DNA from: Prinsepia uniflora
Lineage: Eukaryota > Streptophyta > Magnoliopsida > Rosales > Rosaceae
NCBI GenBank assembly: GCA_032719365.1
Contig: CM064876.1
Span: 57,159,864-57,223,863 of the forward strand
Direction of reading: 5' to 3'
DNA length: 64,000 nt
Shown here: in pieces, positions 11,060 to 23,747 of the stretch
Numbering within the stretch: the first letter of the stretch is position 1
Layout: each line of letters begins with the position of its first letter
The notes under the pieces: generated by a model
Database searches by the model: none
Told to the model about the DNA's origin: nothing
What the model saw: only the letters and a program-made list of their open reading frames with translations
Position numbers and translations under genes: made by a program

Positions 11060-14000
11060 TGATAGGACCCGGTCCCAACTGGACGTCAAAAACCGTGCCC
11101 GGTCCTGCTCCCGTCTGACAAGTCAACCAAAGCCCCGAAACTACCCTTTAATGCTTGCTAGACAAGGGATGTTTGCGCTGATTTCTGCTGCTACCTCTGC
11201 CTCACGATCAGTCCCGAACGTCGTACCACGACCTGGAGGGTCATAAGACAGAAAAGGTGTGAGTGGACAAAAATGACCTCTGATAAAAACATTTGCCAAA
11301 AATTACATTCTTACCCTCTAGTTTTCACAAACTTGCATGCATATCATAAAGCATGAGTAATAGTATGAAATCATTCAAGTATGAACAGTGGACCAATAAA
11401 ATCAAAACATATTTTTCCAAGGTCCGTAAAACTCATGTTCACCAAATCAGTTCATGTTATAAAACATCAAATCCTGGCTCTCAGGCCAAAACATGTGAAA
11501 ACATAATCACCTGGCCACAAAGACCAAAAACCTGTACTCAATACCAGTACGTCATCACAAACAACATCAATCAGCACTATTCACAAGTGCACAGTCAATC
11601 AATCAATCCAATCAATCCACACTACTCACAAGTGCACAAACTATCACAATCACATCTGCACTACTCATAAGTGCACAATCAAACCATCAACTGCACTACT
11701 CACAAGTGCTGCACTACGCGTAGGCCACTATCCAGCCACACTCTCGGGATCGGAAACCTCTGGGCTCAACCCTCGGGCTCAGTCACATCTGGGCGAACAC
11801 ATCCCCAGGCTCAGACACATCCGAGTGGTACATCCAGGCTCAGTCACATCCGAGAAGCTGGCTACAATAGGATCAACTCACGATCCTACAATCATATCCC
11901 CCAAGCTCCGGTCGTCTGGGTAATCCCTCCCAAGCTCCGACCATCTGGGAATTTCATAACCACAAAGAAAACCATCTCGGGAATTACATCCCAACACATT
12001 TTCAATCAAATCTTGTCTTCATACAAAGTCAAGATCATTCCCGATTGGGTCTCAAGCCCAAAATACCATTTACACGTAAATCTTTAAAATCATATTTTAA
12101 AACAATAAAATAATCCAGAAATCATCATTGACTCACTATCTAGGTCAAAATATCATTTTAGAAATCATTTAGATTCCCGGCCTAGCCCAAAACATCATTT
12201 GCACGTTCCTCGTAAAACGTGTCCAAAGGACTAATTAAAATAATCATAAAATCACAAGAATTCATACAAAATCATCAATTTCATCATAATCACATGTGAC
12301 TCCAAATCCGAGTCAAAATCACTATCCAGTTGGGTCTCACGCCTAAAATAACATTTTCACGCAAATCCATGCGTTTGCAATCTCAGTTGTCATTTTCACG
12401 TAAATCCAAGAAATCGACCCTTGACTCATTCCCGAGTCAACACATCATTTTCAATCCATGACTCATAACTCGAGTCCAAACATCATTTTCAATCAATTTC
12501 AATCCCGGACTCATAAACCAAGTCCAAACATTATTTTCAACTAATTTCATAGTTTCTCGAAAATCGTGCCAAAATATAATAATATAATAATCCATAAAAT
12601 CGAGAAATCACCGGATTGAAACATCAATCATGCCAAAGCATATAATAAAGCATTTTAAATCATATATGCATGCATCACGGTTAGAAAACAAAGTCCACTC
12701 ACACACACCGTCCAAAACGGTCAGTTTCCGAGCTGCACGTTTTTCCGTAAATTCTGGAAATCACAACTCCTGTCCAAAATCATTATAGAGGGTTACTAAC
12801 ATCTCAAAATACTTCATATAATTTTTCCCCAATTTTTCCGGAATTTAAATACTTATTTTAAACGTAAAACAAAATTTCGGATACGCGGAACATTAACGAA
12901 ACGATATCTGATTTCCTCGAAATCAGTGTCAAAATGTTTGTTACACTGAGAGGATTCAAAGTCATGTTGACCTCACCTTGAAACAAGGCTGTACGCGCCC
13001 TCACGCGCCACCGTGAGTGGCTGCGTGTGAAACCCACACGCCAGCTACAGTAGTCGTCGTCCTCGCCCGTTTGTCTGTAAAACAGGTCCTTTTGCCGGCG
13101 AGCTACCCGGTTTGTTCTCTGTCAATTCAACACCATTTTCAACAATTGAACATTCAGTCATCTTCGATTCAAGTCTAATTAGAGTTCTGAAACCTCAATT
13201 ACACGAAACCTTACCTTAATTCTTCAAATCAAGGCTGAACACTCGAAGAACTCTCGAACACTGTTCATCTTCGAAAGTCGTTAATGTCAAACGATTTCTT
13301 TCAATTGATCCATGCAGAAGCTTAAATGGACCAAGAGAAACAGTTTCCCCAACTCAATTGCATCAATCCAAGGCTCAAATCCCACGACTCAAACTCGAAC
13401 CTTGCTCATTGTTACCAGACCCGTTCAGAGCCAATTAAGCCTCAATTGCCTTCGTTCTTGATCTGAAACAACTCGTCACAACCTCTGGAAGCTAATTCCA
13501 AGTTCAAATTAGATCTCCGTAGCTCATGGTTTAAAATCCAACTTTCCCTCCTAATTTTCTGAAATTCGAATTCCAGTCCCCCCTCACTCTCTCAATCCCT
13601 CGTGTTTTCCCAGTTCAATTCAATCTCATTACACTCACAATTTCTCACTCTCTGGCTCAGAAATGGAAGAGGAATTAAGGTTGGAAGAAAACTGGATTGT
13701 TGGTTGTACACGGGTTAAGAACACAGAAGAGATTAATGGGGGATTAAAAATAATTAAGTATAATTAATAATTAATAAAACATCATAATGATGTTTTCCCC
13801 AAAGCATGGATCTGGTTTTAAGCCTCAATTTAAGGGACTTGTCACTCATCTAGGTGTGTTCAATCATCAGGTACTGTTCATAATAAAATAATATTTTAAT
13901 CGAAATCCTGGTTCGTTCGGTTAATCGAGTTCGTTCCCGTGACCATAACTTCGCCGTTGATTCTCCGATTTCGGCATGCCGCCTGTCATTGGATTCGTAT

Positions 14001-14367
14001 CGACGAGACCTACGTAACGATCTTTGGCCCTCGTCCATTGGACTTCCCGGGTCAAAAGTCAACATTTGGCCCCCTTTTAGCCAAATTACCAAAATATCCC
14101 TCAACTTCCGAACGTCATAACTTTTTCCCCGAACGTCGGAATCGAACGTGCCACCTGTCTATGAACTCGTGACGTCCCGAAATATGTCACAGTCATCGGT
14201 CAAAGTTCGTTTGACCTCCCGAACTAAAAGTCAGCATTTTGCCCACGCTAGGGGCAAAACGGTCATTTTGCAAATTTCGTCCGATTTCACTCAACTAATC
14301 CCCGATTAGTCATTCTAAATCATAATTAATTAATATTCAATCCCGATATTCGGGACGGGTCGTTACA
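11060..14367 (-). mobile_element. D-family solo LTR inside E 5' LTR
   Basis: A 3308-bp unit is flanked by the perfect 5-bp duplication TCAAA (11055-11059 and 14368-14372). On the minus strand it starts TGTAACGACCCGTCCCG and ends GGGACCGGGTCCTATCA-like sequence. E-family LTR sequence continues on both sides, so it inserted after E. It has no second LTR or interior, so it is the product of LTR-LTR recombination. The motif pair GTGAGTGGAC (11259-11268) and GTCCACTCAC (12693-12702) and flanking TGCATGCA boxes are present. Confidence 0.9.
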
Positions 14368-15034
14368 TCAAAGCAGTCAATACATGGCCTAACCAAAAAT
14401 CCATTTTTCAAACCCAAAAAGCTCACTTTCGAAACCCTAGCCACCCTGCACGACAGTCCATGTCATTGCCACCATCATGTTCGTCTCAACGTCCTCTTTC
14501 ATTTTCATTCACATATCAACATCAAAGGATGATGATAGAAGGGTGTTGGTGTGGGTTGGGTTACGCGGGTTTGGGTGTTTGTTCACGGTTCAGGGAATGA
14601 AGACCAAAGAAATGAAAGATGATAAGGATGAACCCCAAATAATTGGGTCCTGGGCCTATCAGATGGGTGACACTTGTCACTCATCTGGTGGGTCCTTCCC
14701 AAATATTTGCCTAATCAAAATAGCCCACGTGTCAGCCCTCCTCGATTTACATGAATATTACCGTAATGCGTTATAGACCCGTAACTTTCCCGTCAAACGT
14801 CCAATTTCGACGTGGCGCCTGTTTACGGACTCGTAACATGCCTATCTACGACACGGTCATCTGTCAAAATCCATTTGACCGCCCGAGTCAAAAGTTAACA
14901 TTTTGCCCAACCTTAGGGACAAAACGGTCATTTTACGCCATACGTTCGAAATTTCCTCGGCTAATCAGGGATTAGTCACACTAACCCTCAATTAAATACT
15001 AAATTAATCCTATATATCGGGATGGGTCGTTACA

Positions 15035-15876
15035 TAGAATGTCGAGAAGGAGCTTGTGGGGCAGAGTGGCGAAATAGGTCTAGCTATTTTCACAGGCTAG
15101 ATGGTTCTCAGGTTCTTGGTTTGCAGATTGAAGATTTGAGAAATTCATATTGCTATTAAACCTAGATTGGAATTACGAATTAGGATTGGATTTTATTAGA
15201 TGAAGAAAGAAGAAAATGATGAACTCAGATTCACTATTCATCATCTTCTTCTTTTTTTTGTGTTAATATTAAGAATTTTTGGTAAATAATTAACAAACCA
15301 ATGAAGGACTGTCACGTAAACACTAGACTAACAAAGGGTAATAGATGGAGCAATGGTGTAACTAAATGTACAGTTGTTACTGAATATTGTAACTAAATCC
15401 GTTTTGGGGAGTAAAGTAATACTTAATGTTCAGTTAGAAAAATAAAGTGAGTAATCAGCCTAAATCAATGGAGCATATTGAATAAAAACCAAAAATAAAA
15501 ACACATGAATGAACCCATTCTCAAAATCAATTGTTGGGCATTATAATTCAAGCCCACTAATACGTGGTGTGTTTAAGCCATGAGGCCCAAAGGACTAAGG
15601 AGTCTCCTTGTCTTGTCAAGAGGCCCAAAGGGAAGGAGGCCATAGCCAAGCTCAAGCAAGCTCAACCAGTCCAAAGAAACAGAAAAAAAAAAAAACAAAA
15701 ACAAAAACAAAAAACAACAAACAAAACAAAACAAAACTCAAAGATCTGCAGAGAGGAACGAGGGCGTTGGAACGTTCCAGTTCGTGAAGGTAGTTTGATT
15801 GCTGCTGGAACATCATTGATTATCGTTTTTTTGCGCTAATCCAACCCGTTATACTACTCAATTCTGTGATCAAGCT
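15035..15876 (+). promoter_or_regulatory. Upstream region and probable 5' UTR of LOLITA
   Basis: No other gene is recognised between the E LTR and the LOLITA start codon. The stretch has a T-rich run near 15246-15260 and an A/C-only stretch at about 15677-15737. The transcription start cannot be fixed by eye; the A/C-rich stretch may be untranslated leader. Confidence 0.4.
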
Positions 15877-18327
15877 ATGATACTTGCAGTGTTGTTCGCG
15901 AACTCTGAGGGCAACATCCTAGTTGAACGGTAAGCACAGATCTTCAACGTCCATTACAGTTTCACCATGTTTGAATTGCTTCAATGATTATATGTTTCTG
16001 TTATTTTTTTCTTTTTCTTTTTTTTTGCATACCGTCCTTTGGGTTTGATTAATCAAGCTTGGAAGTGCTACGGCTTCGATCTGAATTGTGTTTTTGATTA
16101 GTTCATGTCTTTATAATTTGTCATATTTCGTGTTTATGCTGGATTTGAAATGGGTGGGTTTTTATGCTATGACGGTCATTTATTTTTATGAATTGTGTTT
16201 TGGAATAGATGAATTTCAAAGGGGTAGCTTCTGTGCCAAGACTTTGCATTGGCATGAAAATTATGTAAAATTTGTAATAGAAAACCAGTGCTAGAGCACT
16301 CTTGTATGATGGGTATGCTATTTCTATATCGAATGTATTAAGATATACCAGTGCTAGAGCATTTGAGTTAGCTTTTTCCATGTGCACATTGGATTGCTAT
16401 CTTTGATGAAGCATTGACTCAAGGGTTTTATGCTTAATGAAGTTTCAATGGAGTTCCTGCCGAGGAACGGCTGCATTGGCGATCTTTCCTCGTCAAACTA
16501 GGGGCCGACAATCTTAGGGGTGTGAAAAATGAAGAGCTTCTTGTTGCTTGCCACAAGTATGTATACCTGTCTCTATGTTTTCAAGCAGATTTAATACTTA
16601 ATTAATATGTGTAGATTGCCTTAGTTTTTCTAGTGTCTTGGCATATCATTGGGGGTTGGTTCCAAGAGAAATCAATGTTACGAGAATTGAGATGGAGCCT
16701 AATCTTTGCTACAACGAGAATGTAATTGTGGAGTATGATGTCACATGCATATAATTGAGCTTGAAATTTATTTAGAAGAAACCCTTTTGGGATTAATTCT
16801 TCTGCAAATAACTGCCGTTTTTGCATGAAATTTGTAGCCTTCACAGAGATAATGTTATTTCTACTTTTCAATAAGAAAACTGTGACTCATTATCTGGTAT
16901 TATTTTACATAACTCTACTTGCATTGATATGCTTATCAGGTCAGTTTACATTGTTTACACTGTGCTTGGGGATGTCAGCATCTATGTTGTGGGCAAGGAT
17001 GAGTATGATGAACTAGCCTGTAAGTATTCATTACTAAATCAGGAATGTATGTTAGTTTATTGAAAGAGCAAGATAAAATGGTGTGCTAGTGGAACTGGTC
17101 AGGCCCATGGTTTGCTCCCTGTGGCCTGAGGTTTGCAACCCCAAAGGTACACATTGACCCATTTGCTAGTGTTTCCTGCCTCCCAAAGATTTTAGGGTTC
17201 TCTCTATCTCTCTTTCTGTGTCTGTGTGTGTGTGTTTGTTGTTGGGGGTGGGGGCGAACAGTTTCAAAGGTGATCCATGTTGGGAATTGGGGGATTTCTG
17301 GGTATAAAAATATTACTACTATATTTTTCCCTCAGCTTTGTGTTAGCAGTACCAAGTCAGTGACTCCGATGTAGTGCTGTCTGCAATTAGCCAAGGCTAT
17401 TTATTTATTATTTTTATTAATGGGAAATTGACAGCACTTATAGTGAACAAATGTAAAATGATACCCTCTTTATCCAACCTTTGTAATACTTGTTTAGACT
17501 CTGATGTAGTGCTTACTATGATTGGCCAAACTAGCTATTGGTTTTGAATGGGAGAGGTCCTGTACTTTGTTTAATTACTGGTTTTGCTTTACTAACCCGG
17601 GGATGGTTTCTTGCTAGTGTCAGAAGTGATCTTTGTTATAACATCAGCTGTGAAGGATGTATGTGGGAAGCCCCCAACTGAACGCCTTTTCCTGGATAAG
17701 TATGGAAGAATTTGCTTGTGTCTCGATGAAATTGTTTGGAAGGTGAGGTGATGAATAAGTATTAAAATTTAAATCAACAACAGGATGTTTAAATAGAGTT
17801 GAAGATTTTTACTTTTTATTTTTTTGTTTGTTTGTTTGTTCATCCTGCACCAAACATCCACCCAACTAAGTAGATCATTTAATAGGTAGGGAATGTGTTG
17901 AATGGTTGCATCAAGAATCCTATTAAATCATGTAGTAGATTTTGTTCATAGTAGGCAAGACCAACACCAATTTGGTTTCAGTTTGGCCGGAGGTGATGGC
18001 TATTTATCAAGCTAGTGAGTTAGTAATGTGGGATTTTCCAGCTTATTTTCATAATAATATAACAAGAAAGCCTCACTTTTATTCCATTTTCTGTTTATTA
18101 TTTGGATTTATAGAAACCCTTCCTTTTATCCGCAGTTTCATCTTCACATATACTGACTTCTTGTTACACGATGGTTCTATTTTGCTTCATAACACTCTGC
18201 TTTATAATGCCAAATTTTATCCTTTTTGACTTCTGTGTGGTCGTATACTTTGAAGGGATTGCTGGAAAATACAGAAAAAGATAGAATCAAGAGGCTGATA
18301 AGGTTAAAGCCTCCAACCGAGTTTTGA
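15877..18327 (+). CDS. LOLITA: Longin-like small subunit of the TPLATE complex (LOLITA), five exons
   Basis: Exons read 15877-15929, 16443-16556, 16940-17019, 17618-17742 and 18256-18327, all with GT-AG borders and consistent phase, giving a 147-residue protein from ATG to TGA. The product starts MILAVLFANSEGNILVER, followed by FNGVPAEERLHWRSF, the core VYIVYTVLGDVSIYVVGKDE and KDVCGKPPTERLFLDKYG, and ends IKRLIRLKPPTEF. This is the conserved single-domain longin-like protein annotated in Arabidopsis as At1g15370 (SNARE-like/LOLITA). LOLITA is the sigma-like small subunit of the TPLATE adaptor complex, which acts with clathrin in endocytosis at the plasma membrane. The length is as expected for a one-domain longin, with no stops or frameshifts, so the gene looks functional. 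I recalled the homology rather than searched it; another longin-fold adaptor subunit is the alternative. Confidence 0.85.
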
Positions 18328-19111
18328 ACCAAGGTTCCAAGTGAGTGTTGAATCAAAAGCTTCTAGTTGTAACAGCGGAATGCTGATTTCTTCCCCAGTA
18401 TGTATTTGAGGCTTTGCGGCGGCCATTATGTTTTCAAACCTGTAGGCGACATGTTATGTTTTCAAACCTCTAGGGGGCATATTTACTTTGATTCCTGGCG
18501 GAAGACATGATGGAAAAATAGTGAACACCGCAACGTTTCTATATCCAGAACATGCTGTTTTATATCAATACCTTGTTGGGGAATGTGTGCATAAAAGAAT
18601 GAACGTAACAGGTTTAGGCTATTTAGCATTATGAGTATGTCCTGCACCAAAGCCGCTTGTAGCCTCAAGGCCTTGAGTTTATTAGAGGTCATTAACACAG
18701 CCTAATTATTATTACCTTTTTTTTTCCAGCCGGTTGAGCTGTTGATTGCTACTCAAACGTGGAATCTCTTTCAACGTTGGAAGTGATATAAATATAATGC
18801 CATTAATTTTAAGTCCTGAGTTGGTAATGCACGCTACAATATACAACGTTGGAAGTTACTATGTCCATGGTAAATATTGACTAAATTACACTGATTAGGG
18901 TGACAGTAAATAATAGTGATAAAAAGAATACTAACTAATCTATCAAGCCAGCGAAGAATTCAGCAAAACAAAACAAAGTGTTTGTAAAAAGAGTATATTC
19001 CTGATGCTTGTGGTGCCACATGATGGCCTAGTCCTTTTGATGGGACATTTGAATTTTGTTTGGAAGTTGGAAATGAACTCATTCATATCCATTATACATT
19101 CATATCCATTA
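18328..19111 (+). other. LOLITA 3' region
   Basis: About 0.8 kb lies between the LOLITA stop and the hAT target duplication. A short direct repeat of TATGTTTTCAAACCT occurs near 18428 and 18454. No further gene was seen. It presumably contains the 3' UTR; no clear polyadenylation signal was fixed. Confidence 0.4.
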
Positions 19112-19119
19112 CACCTGAT

Positions 19120-19203
19120 CAAGGATTGAAATATCGATATCAACGGATATATCGTTAGTCGAATTTACGGATATCTCGCCCTAAATATCGATATCGATAT
19201 CGT
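19120..19203. repeat. Left terminal and subterminal repeats of the hAT element
   Basis: The terminal inverted repeat begins CAAGGATTG at 19120. Multiple ATATCGATATC and GGATATMTCG copies follow up to 19203. Such subterminal arrays are typical transposase-binding regions in hAT elements. Confidence 0.75.
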
Positions 19204-19469
19204 TTACGGTCAACAAAAATGACGGAAACTAGGTCCAAAAGTTGGAAATTTGGAATGAAATTTTGGAAAAAAACTTAAGTACCCAATAATGGTTATATAG
19301 GACCAATAAAAACTATAAAATAACTTGATATAATAAATATATGATGAATCATATGATAGAATATAGGTATGCCGATAATTAACAGTATAAAATCTTAAAG
19401 ATAAACTTAAATTAAAACATAATTGTATTGGTAATGTTGCACTAAGAATACTTTACACATTGAACTTCA

Positions 19470-22400
19470 TTAAAAACAAGTAGAGTGTTTACCAGCTTGA
19501 AAATTAGATTGGTCTTCATCTAGCAAGAGACAAAAGTTTTGCCAAGTGATGCTACTTGACCAAACGGAAATGTATTGTTGGACATAGTATTCGTATACCT
19601 CCTCTGAATGACCTACTTTTCCTCTATAGATGGGGTAGTTAGGATTTACCCAACTAACTTCTTCATAATCTTCATGGAGATGAGGATCTTCATAGCCTCC
19701 ATAACCATATGGCATTTGAGGGAGATGGATGTCTAACTGGTGGTAACCATATGGACCATAAGCATATGGATCATTTGAGTTGTTACTAGGATCGGTACCC
19801 AAACTCATTGACTCAAAACTAATTGCCATGGAATCCTCAGAAGATGAGTTTCCATAACCTTCATATATGTTGTGTGTCCGAGTGTAATCTTTCCCAACAC
19901 CACCGATTCCTACTTCTCCTTCTCTACAACCATGATCATATAATCATGAGTGACATGAGTGAAATCCGCCTCTCCAGTAAATGGGCTCAAGGGTGCATAT
20001 GTTTCGGATACATGTTCATTTCCCCCGTCATCATCCCCTCCGTCATCCTTGTCTTCATCGTTTGTCTCAACATCATCTCCTCCATCATCATCATCATCAT
20101 CTGTAGATTTATTGTAATGTAGTCCCTTACTAGTAACATCAGCTCTCAAGTCACGTCCTGCGATAGAACCAAGCATTGATCTCTCCCATGAAGACATCTC
20201 CCGCTCACTTCTTGCTTCCTCACTCCCCACTTCTTCAGATAGCACTCTATCGACATTAACACCGTGCTCACTAACAAGATTGGCTACGCGAGGGTCAGAC
20301 CTTCCTCTATCATCATCCAAGTGAGCTAGCATAATCCATGCTTGAAGTGGATCAACTTCATTACCTTCCACGTGTTGACCAGCAATTTCCAAAAGGTCAA
20401 CGTAGTCTTCTTCCACAACTTTGCTACATTCAGCTTCTTCATCTCTTAACTTGAGTTTCATGTTATAATAACAGAAAAAGAAAACAAGTTGTTCTAACTT
20501 TGAATATACGAGACAATTTCTTTGTTTTGTATGAATTAAAGAAAATGTACTCCAATTTCTCTCACATGCCGAAGATGAAGCCGTTTGTTATAATATACGA
20601 ACTGCAAATTTTTGCAAGACTGGAGAAGCTTGGCCATATAGTTCCCACCACTCCGCTGTCAATATCAAGTTTAATGTAAGAGGCATTATAAAGTGCTAAT
20701 TCATACAATATCAACTTAAATGCAAGCATATACCTAGGGGCATTGTCGTTCGTGATTGTACAGTCATAGGTGAACGAAATGTTTTCTGACCATCTCTAAA
20801 ATTGATCAACTACATTAAGAATTGTGTTAATATCATGTCATAGATATACAGATTCCAAAATATCAAGTTTCATATATGGTAGTGAACTTACATCTATTCC
20901 AAAATTTTGTAAACCCAATTGCCCATTTGAATTCAGTTTGAGGAATACTTGTTGAACTGATTGGATGAGGTAGAAGTCATGCCCAACACCTGCTTGATAT
21001 TGATATCGGGGATTCAAGTAATAAGCTGCAAATCATGAATGAAATTTACTTAGTAAACAACAATAAAATAAAATATTAACAAGTGAAATAAGATAGAAAT
21101 ATACCAGCGGCATGTAAGGGATGCACTAATGTTTTTTTCTCATCGCTCCTGTATGATTTTGAGGACCCACTTCTTTCCTTTAAGACGGGCTATCTTTTAT
21201 TTATTCGATTGAACATATCATACAGGATTGGCATGGTTGGGACTACCTCTGTATCAACAATTCGAAGGATGCAGTATAAAGGTTCATATATTGACTGCAT
21301 CATCTCCAAGGACTCATAGAATCTTTGGTCGAGGATATGAGCCTCAAACCTCTTACCTTCCACTTTCCTACTCAGTGGGCTATCATGCCATTGATCATTG
21401 GTAAACAATATTCTAAGGCTAACTTTATGCTTAACTATACTGTTTATACAAATATAGTTGGTTGCGAACCTTGTTGCACTAGGACGAACTAAGTCACCTT
21501 GACAGAATTCATGCATCTGTGCTCGTAACCATAGATGATTATAAATGTAGTTAGTTACCTGCCTAGCATTTTTTAGGATGAGTGCCATTTTCTAATTCTT
21601 CTCAATATCTTCAAATATTAGGTCGATACAATGGGCTGCACAAGGAGTCCAATAGATTGGATACGTCTTCATCATTTCTTTTCCAGCCTTCTTAAAGTTC
21701 GACTCATTATTAGTAACGATCTGTACAACATTTTGTACTCCAACCTCCTGAACAACTTCCTTCAACAAATTTTGTATGTATAAATAGTCTTTATGGCTTT
21801 TGGAAGAATCAACTGACCTGAGAAATACAGTTAAACCCTTACTATATACCATGAAGTTGATTATAGATAACTTCGTTGGACCGGTCCAACCATCACACAT
21901 TATGGTACATCCATAAGTTTCCCATTGTCGCTTTTGTTGGTCCACATACAGCGTCATATCTTCATACTCCATAGGAAGATATTTATTTTTCACTTCATAT
22001 GTAGAAGGAGTGGACACGCCTTCACCTGCAAACCAAAACATAAGTTAGCATTTAATATTATTTCATAAACTAAATAAAAGTATATCATAAATAAATTAAT
22101 TAAATACCTGCTCGTTGGGCGTCAATAATCATATTCTTAAAATGATGAGAGTTGGATTTATTTGGAGCCACACCTTCATATAAAAAAAATTTGCTTATGT
22201 ATCGACCCAACTTCTCTTTCATCCATTTCTACCTAGATTTTACAGTCTTCTGTTAATTTCTTGGGGTTTTGTAGAGTTTTGGTTCTGGAGGAATTGAAAA
22301 TGGATCACGCAAACTTTGTGATCGACACATCTGTTGAGGTTGTTGACGATTGCTACTGCCTCCTTGAGCACCACGCATGGTACCAACTCCATAAGTGTCA

Positions 22401-22873
22401 ACACTTCGCCGTGCCTCATCCCTCGATGTATTTATAGCAAAACGATATGCTGCTCTCTCAGATTTATGCAAATCTGGTAGATAAACGAATCCATCATCAT
22501 CTTCTTCATCATCGCTATCATTAATTTTAACGCTCTGTTGAGTGTATAGAGGATCTCCTCTCAAGCCAGCTCGTATGTTCTCACCAATCATATTCTTATT
22601 CTATCTAGTAGTATCTTTACTTTTGATCTATGCTCTGACCTCATCCCTAATAGCTTTAGGTCCATCTTTACATTTTCGAACATTTTTTTTCAGATCAAAA
22701 CCTGCTATATGAAACTTTAATCGCGTTGTGTCTCTACTCTGGAACTGATGTTGACAAAATGAACATATGCCACTGTTTTTATTTCTAGGAATCGGAATGA
22801 CATATTTCCATGCTCGGTCAATTCATTCAAGCCTTGGGCGGCTTTCACTTGCACTTGCACTTCCACTAGCCAT
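19470..22873 (-). pseudogene. hAT transposase, DUF659 type, inactivated
   Basis: The reading begins at the ATG at 22873 (MASGSASASES). A BED-type zinc finger follows at about 22640-22760 (CSFCQHQFQSRDTTRLKFH), then an acidic linker (22253-22591), a candidate intron around 22045-22108, and the DUF659/RNase-H-like core (21592-22041, with CDGWTGP and TPCAAHCIDLIFEDI). The core continues at 21190-21588 (RPSATRFATNY), and a hAT dimerisation segment lies at about 20500-20680 (ACERNWSTFSLIHTKQRN). The C-terminus is acidic and tyrosine/glycine-rich (19910-20461, then 19470-19829). In-frame stops occur in the N-terminal exon near 22823, 22625 and 22610, between the two core blocks near 21590, after NRINKR near 21188, and just before the dimerisation segment near 20590. 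The frame is otherwise kept over long stretches, so this is a fairly young corpse. It cannot encode a full protein. Confidence 0.85.
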
Positions 22874-22893
22874 TTTATGAAATCTAAGTTACA

Positions 22894-23747
22894 TGAAAAA
22901 TAATTAGAATTTGATAATGACAAATAATAATAATAATAATAATAAAAATAATAATAAAATTATTTCAATTAGAATATATATTCTAAGTTAGACTTTGATG
23001 ATGATAAAAAATTAAGGAGCAAAAACACATATATTCATAATTTTAATATATATTCTAAAATAAAACATATATTATAAATTAAAACAAATATTACCAAATA
23101 TATGAATTACCCCATATTTCATATTAAAACATACATTACTAAAACATATTTTAGTAATAAATGATAAATTTATTAATAATAAATGATTACCAAATATATT
23201 ACCAAATATTACCAAATATGTGAAAAATAATTAGAATTTGATAATGACAAATAATAATAATAATAAAAAATAAAAATAATAATAAAATTATTTCAATTAA
23301 AATATATATTCTAAGTTAGACTTTGATGATGATAAAAAATTAAGGAGCAAACACACATATATTCATAATTTTAATATATATTCTAAAATAAAACATATAT
23401 GATAAATTAAAACAAATATTACCAAATATATGAATTACCCCATATTTCATATTAAAACATACATTACAAAAACATATTTTAGTAATAAATGATAAATTTA
23501 CTAATAATAAATTATTACCAAATATTATCAAATATGTGAAAAATAATTAGAATTTGATAATGACAAATGATAATAATAAAAATACAAAAAATAATAAAAT
23601 TATTTCAATTAGAACATATATTCTAAGTTAGACTTTGATGATAATAAAAAATTAAGGAGCAAACACACATATATTCATAATTTTAATATATATTCTAAAA
23701 TAAAACATATATTATAAATTAAAACAAATATTACCAAATATACAAAT
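22894..23747. repeat. AT-rich tandem array, block 1 (about 320-bp unit)
   Basis: Units start with TGAAAAATAATTAGAATTTG at 22894, 23221 and 23537, giving periods of 327 and 316 bp. The third unit is cut at unit position 211 by element A. The array begins about 20 bp upstream of the transposase ATG, so it lies in the hAT 5' region. It is composed of ATAATAAT runs, TATATTCTAAGTTAGAC and TTACCAAATAT motifs; any reading frame in it is chance. Confidence 0.85.

Larger units (their letters stand above)
8163..15034 (-). mobile_element. Element E, 5' LTR, split by two insertions
   Basis: The LTR starts (minus strand) TGTAACGACCCATCCC at 15034 and ends GGGATGGGTCGTGTCA at 8163. After removing the MITE at 10067-10778 and the solo LTR at 11060-14367 the net length is about 2.84 kb. 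It carries about 270 bp not present in the 3' LTR (9740-10045), rich in CACGTG cores. The right flank is TAGAATG; with the other outer end lost, no target duplication can be tested. The element ends 842 bp upstream of the LOLITA start codon. Confidence 0.8.

Noticed and set aside
11353..12087. Frames of 105 and 138 residues in the D solo LTR
   Set aside because: They are low-complexity (S, H, Q, T-rich) translations of CACTACTCACAAGTGCAC-type repeats on the antisense strand of an LTR.
19823..20122. Plus-strand hydrophobic 99-residue frame
   Set aside because: It is antisense to the transposase C-terminus; its hydrophobicity is the shadow of an aspartate-rich coding strand.
19910..20461. Acidic 183-residue minus-strand frame as a separate gene
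   Set aside because: It continues directly from the hAT dimerisation segment and is the acidic C-terminal part of the broken transposase.
22894..23747. Regularly spaced repeats resembling a CRISPR-like array
   Set aside because: Units are about 320 bp, contiguous and AT-rich in a plant transposon, with no spacer-repeat structure.
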